In this document: one piece after another, positions 45,029 through 52,200 of the stretch
How the letters are laid out: each line of letters begins with the position of its first letter
Position numbering within the stretch: the first letter of the stretch is position 1
Assembly: GCF_004683905.1 (NCBI RefSeq)
Contig: NZ_CP038438.1
Coordinates: forward strand, 5,642,001 to 5,706,000
Source: Pseudomonas fluorescens
GTDB lineage: Bacteria > Pseudomonadota > Gammaproteobacteria > Pseudomonadales > Pseudomonadaceae
Reading direction: 5' to 3'
DNA: 64,000 bases
Notes under the pieces: model-generated
What the model saw: the letters and a program-made list of their open reading frames with translations, nothing else
What the model was told of the DNA's origin: nothing
The model's database searches: none
Made by a program: the position numbers and the translations under genes

Positions 45029-45900
45029 CAAAACGCTCCCTGAAGGATGCCGTCGCGCTCGATACGGTCGAGCAGCAGCGTGGCGGCGAGCAAGTCGGCG
45101 GCGCCACCGGGCGAGGCATTCAATGCGATGAGTTGTTGATCCAGTTCGTGCAGGCGCCGACGCCCGGTGAGGCTGGCGCTGCCACCAGCGTCGAGCACCG
45201 CTTGCGCACCTTGTTGCATGGCCTGCAAACCCTCTTCGCCCGCGCGGTAGAGTACGCAGGTGTCGGCCAGATCGGTCATGATCGCCAGCAGCGCATCGAG
45301 CCGGGCGTTCTGTTCGCCGTGGCCTCTGGCGCGGCTGCGTTTGAGTTGCGGCAGGCCACGTTGCAGCACGGACGGGAAGCCGAGTTGCGCTTCTTCCCGA
45401 GCGCCGCGTGCGCCATAACGTAGGGCGACTTGTGCGCCGTGGCTCAGCGGTTTTGGTGCGTAGCGGTCATCGAGTAATGCCAGACGTGCGGCGCGCAAGG
45501 TGACAGCGTTGGCGCTGGAGGATTTCGGTTCCAGCGCAGCGGCGGTCACCAGTAATCCAAGTGCCCAAATTGCCCCGCGATGGGTATTCACCCCGTTGGT
45601 GGTCGCGAGCATCGCTTGCTCGCCTTCGCGACCGATGCGGCCAATCGTTTCGCGCAACGTGGAATCGACTTCGCCGATTTCAACCGCCGCTTCGGCCATT
45701 TCCTTGAACGCCGGCCACAACGACAATGCCGAAGCGTGCATCAGGCCCAGGTGCAGATCGGTGTGCGCGCCATTGCCACGTCGGTCGACCAGCGCCGGTT
45801 TTGGCGACAGATCGGCTTCGTCGATCAGCGCATCCACCGCCAGATCGGCCAGGCGTTCGCTCAGGCTCAGGGGTTTCGCTTGCAAATTGAGTGCGTGCAT
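45028..45900 (-). CDS. mdcB: Triphosphoribosyl-dephospho-CoA synthase
   Basis: The 290-residue enzyme makes the prosthetic-group precursor from ATP and dephospho-CoA for MdcG to install on MdcC. CitG-family text includes LVDRRGNGAHTDLHLGLMHASA and TTNGVNTHRGAIWALGLL. The ATG at 45900 shares a base with the mdcA stop (TAATG). The usual activity and length fit. Confidence 0.94.
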   Translation of the reverse strand: MHALNLQAKPLSLSERLADLAVDALIDEADLSPKPALVDRRGNGAHTDLHLGLMHASALSLWPAFKEMAEAAVEIGEVDSTLRETIGRIGREGEQAMLATTNGVNTHRGAIWALGLLVTAAALEPKSSSANAVTLRAARLALLDDRYAPKPLSHGAQVALRYGARGAREEAQLGFPSVLQRGLPQLKRSRARGHGEQNARLDALLAIMTDLADTCVLYRAGEEGLQAMQQGAQAVLDAGGSASLTGRRRLHELDQQLIALNASPGGAADLLAATLLLDRIERDGILQGAF

Positions 45901-47570
45901 TACCAGCTCCTGAACTTGGCGGGCGGGTTGTACAGGCCGCCGGACCACTCGACCAGATCGGCCACGCTTTTCGCCGCCAGCAGTTCGCGGGTGGCGTCGG
46001 TGCGGCGGATGCCGAGGTCTTCGGGCAAGGCGATCAGGCCTTCGCGGCGCATGCGTTCGGTGTCTTTCGGGTTATGCCGCAGGCCGATGGCGGTGACGCC
46101 GGCCACCGCGGCGATCATCGCCTGACGTTCTTCCAGCGAGCGCGCCTTGTACAGGTAGGCGATGCCTTCCTCGGTGAGCAGGTGGGTTACGTCGTCGCCG
46201 TAGATCATGATCGGCGCCAGCGGCATGCCGCTTTTCTTCGCCACTTCCACCGCGTCGAGGGTTTCGACGAAGGTCGGTTTTCCGCCCTCCTGGAAGGTCT
46301 CGACCATTTGCACCACGAGTTTCTTGCCGCGTTCGAGCATCGGTTGCTGTGAATCGTCGTGGCGCATGTCGAGCCACGCCGGGGTGCCGTGACGCCGACC
46401 GCGCGGGTCGTGGCCCATGTTCGGTGCACCGCCGAAACCGGCGAGACGACCACGGGTCACGGTCGAGGAATGGCCGTCGCCATCGACCTGCAACGTCGCG
46501 CCGATAAACAGATCCACCGCGTACTGCCCGGCGAGTTGGCAGAACATCCGGTTGGAGCGCAGCGAACCGTCACGCCCGGTGAAGAACACGTCCGGGCGTG
46601 CGGCGATGTAGTTCTCCATGCCCAGTTCAGTGCCGAAGCAATGCACGCTTTCGACCCAGCCGCTTTCGATCGCCGGGATCAGCGTCGGGTGCGGGTTGAG
46701 CGTCCAGTTGCGGCAGATCTTGCCTTTGAGGCCGAGGGATTCACCGTAGGTTGGCAGGATCAACTCAATGGCAGCGGTGTTGAAACCGATGCCGTGGTTG
46801 AGCGACTGCACGTTGTGTTTTTCGTAGATCCCGCGAATCGCCATCATCGCCATCAACACGTGCACCGGTTTGATGTGCCGTGGGTCGCGGGTGAACAGCG
46901 GTTCGATATAGAACGGTTTGTCGGCCACCACCACGAAATCCACCCACGAGGCCGGGATGTCGACGCGCGGCAGTTCGCTGACGTCATCCACCAACTGGTT
47001 GACCTGAACGATGACGATGCCATCGCTGAACGCGGCCGGTTCGATCAGTGCCGGGGTGTCTTCGGTGCTGGGGCCGGTGTAGATGTTGCCGGCGCGGTCG
47101 GCCATGAACCCGGCCGAGAGCACGACGTTGGGGATCAGGTCCACCACCAGCCGGGCGTAGAGTTCGATGTAGGTGTGAATCGCGCCGATTTCCAGCAGGC
47201 CGTCTTCGAGCAACTGGCTGATGCGCAGGCTCTGGGTGCCGGCGAAGGAGAAATCGAGCTTGCGGGCGATGCCGCGTTCGAACAGGTCGAGGTGTTCGGA
47301 ACGGCCGACACTGGGCATGATCATGTGCAGATCATGCAGCTTGGCCGGATCGGCTTTGGCCAGCGAACGGGAAAGAAAATCCGCCTGCTTCTGGTTGTTG
47401 CCCTCCAGCACCACCCGGTCGCCGGGATGGATCAACGCTTCGAGCGCGGCGACGATCTTGTCGCTTGGCAGTACCACACCGTCGGCCAGCCCGCGCACCT
47501 TGTCGAGACGCCGCTGCTTCTCGTCACGCCGCCGCGTCCAGCGCGAGTCGGGGGAAATTGTTGTTGTCAT
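45900..47570 (-). CDS. mdcA: Malonate decarboxylase alpha subunit
   Basis: The 556-residue acetyl-S-carrier:malonate carrier transferase exchanges acetyl for malonyl on MdcC, starting each catalytic round. It is a CoA-transferase-family protein, with GDRVVLEGNNQKQADFLSRS, SVGRSEHLDLFERG and FIGATLQVDGDGHSSTVTRG. The ATG at 47570 has GGAG five bases before it; a GTG six bases further upstream is possible. It is the first gene of the operon mdcA-B-C-D-E-G-H-madL-M, and nearly all junctions overlap. Confidence 0.96.
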   Translation of the reverse strand: MTTTISPDSRWTRRRDEKQRRLDKVRGLADGVVLPSDKIVAALEALIHPGDRVVLEGNNQKQADFLSRSLAKADPAKLHDLHMIMPSVGRSEHLDLFERGIARKLDFSFAGTQSLRISQLLEDGLLEIGAIHTYIELYARLVVDLIPNVVLSAGFMADRAGNIYTGPSTEDTPALIEPAAFSDGIVIVQVNQLVDDVSELPRVDIPASWVDFVVVADKPFYIEPLFTRDPRHIKPVHVLMAMMAIRGIYEKHNVQSLNHGIGFNTAAIELILPTYGESLGLKGKICRNWTLNPHPTLIPAIESGWVESVHCFGTELGMENYIAARPDVFFTGRDGSLRSNRMFCQLAGQYAVDLFIGATLQVDGDGHSSTVTRGRLAGFGGAPNMGHDPRGRRHGTPAWLDMRHDDSQQPMLERGKKLVVQMVETFQEGGKPTFVETLDAVEVAKKSGMPLAPIMIYGDDVTHLLTEEGIAYLYKARSLEERQAMIAAVAGVTAIGLRHNPKDTERMRREGLIALPEDLGIRRTDATRELLAAKSVADLVEWSGGLYNPPAKFRSW

Positions 47571-47602
47571 GCTCACTCCACGGGGTTCGCTGTCGTGGAG
47601 CT

Positions 47603-47631
47603 ACGTTAGGCGTGTGGGGTGGGGGCATCAA
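47603..47631 (-). promoter_or_regulatory. Probable promoter of the mdc operon
   Basis: Read on the minus strand, TTGATG (47631-47626) and TAACGT (47608-47603) are 17 bases apart. The weak -10 match suits an activator-dependent promoter, and the LysR-type dyad lies just upstream. Confidence 0.45.
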
Positions 47632-47647
47632 TCAAGCGCAGAGGTGA

Positions 47648-47670
47648 ATCGTTACGCTCAGGGTAACGAT
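47648..47670. promoter_or_regulatory. Inverted repeat, candidate MdcR binding site
   Basis: ATCGTTAC and GTAACGAT are perfect complements around seven bases, centred roughly 70 bases before the predicted mdcA transcription start. This is the usual place and shape of a LysR recognition site. Confidence 0.65.
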
Positions 47671-47677
47671 CTAGGGC

Positions 47678-47883
47678 TGCCCTCACCCTAGCCCTCTCCC
47701 GGAGGGAGAGGGGACTGATTGGGGGATGCTCAAGGGTTACGTCGACCTGGGAGTGTTGTACTGAATCCGGAATTCACCAGGTTTACCAAATCCATAATCG
47801 ACTCGGTTTTTCAGGTCGATGTACAACGCCAGACACCTCGGTCGGCCCCCTCTCCCTCCGGGAGAGGGCTGGGGTGAGGGTCG
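47678..47883. repeat. MITE-like inverted repeat element
   Basis: The outer arms are CCTCACCCTAGCCCTCTCCC... (47678-47714) and its complement (47845-47881). Inner arms around GACCTGGGAGTGTTGTAC and GTACAACGCCAGACACC are also inverted. The CCCTCTCCC/GGGAGAGGG text is a widely dispersed repeat in pseudomonads. About 205 bases in total, with no gene inside. Confidence 0.65.
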
Positions 47884-47891
47884 GCTTTTAA

Positions 47892-48257
47892 TCACTCCGT
47901 CGGCACCAACCTATCCAACACCCGATTCACCGCCATCTCCGCCACCATCACCACCTGAGCAATGCCCTGCAGCGTCTTGCGGTGCGTGCCTTGCACCAGC
48001 GCCGCATGGTTGTTGAGCATGACCGTGGCCGAGCCGAGGGATTCGCTGGCGTCGGCCAGCAGGGATTCGCTGTCGGCGTCGGGGTTGGCCATATACAGCG
48101 TGTTGGGGGTGTAGGGCGTGGCCATGAGGTCGGGTTTTGGCGGGCCGAGGTAATGGTCGAGGGCGCGTTCCGCGGCTTCGTGGAATTTCTTTGATTCGGG
48201 GGCTTCGTAAGGGGATGCCGTGTCGGTGACCGGCGGGTTTGGCGTTACTTTGAACAT
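47892..48257 (-). CDS. DUF6124 family protein
   Basis: The 121-residue protein begins MFKVTPNPPVTDTASPYEAP and continues with SKKFHEAAERALDHYLGPP, the pattern of the Pseudomonas-restricted DUF6124 family. The second half (ADSESLLADASESLGSATVML, then VVMVAEMAVNRVLDRL) looks like two amphipathic helices. There is no signal peptide or membrane span. No function is established for the family. The start at 48257 is chosen because it is the conserved N terminus and a GAGG lies before it; the frame is open upstream to 48359 but through a strongly structured leader. The gene is monocistronic. Confidence 0.75.
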   Translation of the reverse strand: MFKVTPNPPVTDTASPYEAPESKKFHEAAERALDHYLGPPKPDLMATPYTPNTLYMANPDADSESLLADASESLGSATVMLNNHAALVQGTHRKTLQGIAQVVMVAEMAVNRVLDRLVPTE

Positions 48258-48480
48258 GGTGACTAACCTCGGTGAGGCCGCAATCCTTTCGCCGCTAAGC
48301 AAAAGGGTGGCGGCTATGCGCAAGTTAGCGGACCGGTAGTCACCAAAAACCCGGCGCACCCGAAGGTGCCATGCGCACAGCCACCATCAAGTGCAGGCGA
48401 ATGCCTGACTGGATGAGACATGTGCAACCGTAGGGACTAGCCGAGCCGCTAAGCTCGATCACTGGAAATCAGTGACGGGA
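48258..48480 (-). ncRNA. Structured 5' leader of the DUF6124 gene
   Basis: Read on the minus strand, the RNA has hairpins at 48475-48459 (TCACTG/CAGTGA), 48457-48442 (CGAGC/GCTCG, loop TTAGCG), 48407-48394 (CAGGC/GCCTG) and 48369-48356 (GCACC-UUCG-GGTGC). The last is followed by five U. Then GGTGACTA (48344-48337) pairs with TAGTCACC (48265-48258) immediately before the ATG, with an inner CCGCTAA/TTAGCGG stem. The same CCGCTAA segment could instead contact the TTAGCG loop of the second hairpin. I do not recognise a named RNA family. The layout suggests control of termination or translation. Confidence 0.5.
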
Positions 48481-48665
48481 TCAAGTTACGCAGCATGCCC
48501 AAGGCGCACAAGCCGGCGGATTCTGGTGCATGCGTAGGCAGCGGCGCAAGGATTTGTAAGCCAGGGAGCCGTAACATCGAGTGTCTTTAAACAGCTGCGC
48601 TGAAAGGTGTTTATTGCGCACGGAGATTGAGGATTTGTCTGTCGGATTGAGGTGAGGCGACTGGC

Positions 48666-48766
48666 GCCTTCGCGAGCAAGCCCGCTCCCACAGGGGATTT
48701 ATGGCGTACATAAAATCTGCATCCACTGAAGACCCACTGTGGGAGCGGGCTTGCTCGCGAAGAGGC
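48666..48766. repeat. REPIN
   Basis: An inverted REP pair lies just past the chpC stop. It is the last copy of this family in the window. Confidence 0.9.
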
Positions 48767-48791
48767 CAGGCAGGCCACTGAAGACTCCGGA

Positions 48792-49262
48792 TCAGTGGAT
48801 AAGTCCGGCATCCACCAACAACTGCTCCAACCCCAACAAATCCGGCACCTTCGCCACCTGCTCCCCGACCTGCACCGCCGCCTGCTCCAGCGCACACAAC
48901 GGCACATCGACATAACTCAACTGACTGTCGAGCTTGTACGAACGCGGGATCCCCTGCACCAGCAGCGCAATGAATTTCAGCTGCGGCAACCCACCGAGAG
49001 CATTGAGGATGACGATCCGCGCGCGTTCGCCGATGACGATTTTCTGCCCGCAGGCCGACTCGAAACTCAGCAGCGGAATCTGCCGCTCACGCCAGCTCAC
49101 CCGCCCCAGGTACCACGGCGGTGTGTCGAGGTCGAAGGCGCTGGCCTGGTAGTCGATCAGCTCGGCGACGGCGACGTTGGGCAGGATCAGGTTGCGATCG
49201 GCCAACGGCAGCAGCAGGCCGGTGAGTTGGCTGGTGCGCGCGTTGTGGCGGCGCTCATGCAT
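48792..49262 (-). CDS. chpC: CheW-like protein ChpC
   Basis: The 156-residue protein is a single CheW domain (LLLPLADRNLILPNVAVAELI, YLGRVSWRERQIPLLSFE, RIVILNALGGLPQLKFIALLV). It is a second adaptor for the Pil-Chp pathway that would link receptors to ChpA. Its ATG overlaps the chpA stop by eight bases. In P. aeruginosa a chpB methylesterase gene separates chpA and chpC; here there is none. It is the last gene of the operon. Confidence 0.88.
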   Translation of the reverse strand: MHERRHNARTSQLTGLLLPLADRNLILPNVAVAELIDYQASAFDLDTPPWYLGRVSWRERQIPLLSFESACGQKIVIGERARIVILNALGGLPQLKFIALLVQGIPRSYKLDSQLSYVDVPLCALEQAAVQVGEQVAKVPDLLGLEQLLVDAGLIH

Positions 49263-52200
49263 GTTTCTTGCTCCAGTGGGCAATGCTTTCGAGCAGCACC
49301 GATTCCTGATACGGCTTGCCGAGGTAGTCGTTGACGCCGATGGCCATCGCGCGGTCGCGGTGTTTCTGCCCGGTGCGCGAGGTGATCATGATGATCGGCA
49401 GGTGTTGCAGACGTTCATCGTTACGCACCTGGGTGGCGACTTCGAAACCGTCCATGCGCGGCATTTCGATGTCGAGCAGCATCAGGTCGGGCATGTGTTC
49501 TTCGAGCAGCAACATGGCGTCGACACCGTCCTTGGCGGTCAGCACGTTCATGCCGTGGCGTTCGAGCAAACGGCTGGTGACCTTGCGCACGGTCACCGAG
49601 TCATCGACCACCAGCACCAGCAGTGGCTTCTGCGGTTCGCTGTCGATTTCCGTCTGCGCCGGGCGCTGCGCAACCCGCGCCTGCATCGCGCGGATCGGTG
49701 CGAGTAGATCAAGAATCAGCACCACCCGGCCATCGCCGAGAATCGTCGCCCCGGACACGCCCTGCACTGCCGCGAACTGCGGGCCGAGGCTCTTGACCAC
49801 GATCTCGCGGGTGCCAGCCATCGCATCGACCTGCACCGCGATGTGCCGGTCATTGCACTGCACCAGCAGCACCGGCAGCGGCAGGCTCTGGCCGAGCAGT
49901 TTCGGGCGTGGCGCGGTTTTCAGCAGCTCGCCCAGATAGCACAGTTCGTAACGCTGGCCGGCGTAGTGGTAGCTCGGCGGATCGTTGCGGTAGTGCGCTT
50001 CCAGATCATTCGGCAACACGCGGACGATGCCTTCGATGGTGTTCAGCGGAATCGCGTATTGATCCTCGCCGCACTGCACCATCAGCGCGCGGTTGACCGA
50101 CACGGTGAACGGCAGACGAATGCGAAAATGCACGCCCTGCCCCGGCACCGAGTCGATGCTCATGGTGCCGCCGAGCTGACGGACTTCTTCGTGAACCACG
50201 TCCATGCCGACGCCGCGTCCGGAAATCTGGGTGATCTTTTCCGCCGTGGAGAACCCCGGCTGCAGGATGAATTGCAGCACGTCGCGGTCGCTGATCTCGG
50301 CGTCCGGTGCCAGCAGGCCGCGCTTGATTGCCTTGCGCCGCACCGCGTCCAGCGGCACCCCAGCGCCATCGTCGCGAATATCGAAAACGATGTCGCCACC
50401 CTCGCGGGTCAGGTCGAGGGTGATCGTACCCTGCGCCGGTTTGCCCGCCGCCAGCCGCACTTCGGCCGACTCCAGACCATGGTCGACGGCGTTGCGCAGC
50501 ATGTGCTCCAGCGGCGCGGCCATGCGCTCCAGCACGTTGCGATCCATCTCGCCTTCGGCGTTGCCGATGATGAACGCGACGTCTTTGTTCAGCTCTTCGG
50601 CGACCTGACGCACGATGCGTTTCAGGCGCGGCAGCATCCTCTCGAACGGCACCATGCGCGTGCGCATCAGGCCTTCCTGCAATTCGGTATTGATCCGCCC
50701 CTGTTGCTGCAACAGGTTCTCGGCGTCGTGGTTGCGGCGCTCAAGGGTTTCCTTGAGATCGAGCAAGTCGGAGGCGGATTCGAACAGCGCCCGCGACAGT
50801 TGCTGCAACTGCGAATGGCGGTCCATTTCCAGCGGGTCGAACTCTTCGTAGCCGAGGCGTTCAGCATCGACTTGCTGGCGGCTGAGAATCCGCCCCTGGG
50901 TTTCGGTGTCGAGCCGGCGCAACTGATCGCGCATGCGTTCGATGGTGGTTTCCATCTCGTTCAGCGCGGTTTGCGCATCGCTGACTTGCTGCTCGATACG
51001 TCCACGGAAAATCGAGGTTTCCCCGGCCAGGTTGACCAGCTCATCGAGCAGTTCGGCGGAGACCTTGACCATGTCTGCACCGGCATCAGCGGCGGGTACC
51101 GCAGGCTCGGTCTTGGCCGGAATCGGCAGCAGCGGCGGCGTGTCAGGGGTCGCCGGGTGGCTGAAATTCTGGATCGCGTTAATCAGCCGATCCGCCGGTG
51201 GGCATGGCTGCCCGGCGCGCACGCCATCAAGCATCTGCGCCAACCGGTCATGCCCGCGCTGCACCAGCGCGAACAGTTCGGCGGACGGTTGCAGCACGCC
51301 GGTGGCGAGGCTTTCGTAAAGGTATTCGAGCTCATGGGCGAGGTCGCCGATCGGGCCGATCTCGACCATCCGCGCGCCGCCCTTGAGGGTGTGCAGATCG
51401 CGCAGCAGGGTTTCCACTTCCTGACGATTGCCCGGCTCGGCCTGCCAGCGCAGCAACGCCGCGCCGGAGCTTTCGATGATGTCGAAACCTTCTTCGAGGA
51501 AGATTTCCAGCAGTTCCGGATCATGCGCCGCGCTGTCGGGTACAGCCGTAGGCTGTGCCGCTTCGGCACTGCCGGACTGGCCCTGACGGAACTGGCGGAT
51601 CGCTTCGATCAGGTCTTGCGCCGGGGTCAGCGCCTGATGGTTTTGCAACTGTTCAAGCAACTGCGCCAAGCGGTCATGGCTCTTGTGCAGCAAGCGTCCG
51701 AGCAGCTCGCTGTAACTGTAGCGACGATCCACCAGACCTTCGTAAAGACTTTCCAGCTCATGGGCCAGATCGCCGATGGCGTCGACTTCGGCCATCCGCG
51801 CGCCGCCCTTGAGCGTGTGCAAATCGCGCTGCAACGACGACAGCGGCGCAGCGTTGTCCGGGTCGCTCAACCAGCGCTGCAGGGCTTGCCCGGCACTGTC
51901 GAGGATGTCCACCGCTTCTTCGAGAAAGATCTCGACGATCTCGTCGTCGGGTGCGGTCTCGGCATTGGCGTGGGCGAGTTCGGCAGTCGCGGCGCCCAGT
52001 TCGCTGATGCTCAAGGTCCTGCTGCCGTCGCTGCGAATCAGCCCCATCGCCGTCGGGTCGAGGCTTTCATCGAGCAGTTCGTGCAGGGCGCGAATGCGCT
52101 GCGGCTGTGGGGTGATTTCCTGACCGGCGGCCAATTCGTCGAGCATGTTGATCAGCGCTTCGTGAGCGTTCTGCGCTTCGTGGAAGAACCTGTCGCTGAC

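Noticed and set aside
48481..48640. A short minus-strand reading frame ending just before the DUF6124 leader hairpins (contains LFKDTRCYGSLAYKSLRR)
   Set aside because: No convincing start or ribosome site. Kept only as something to compare if the leader proves conserved.
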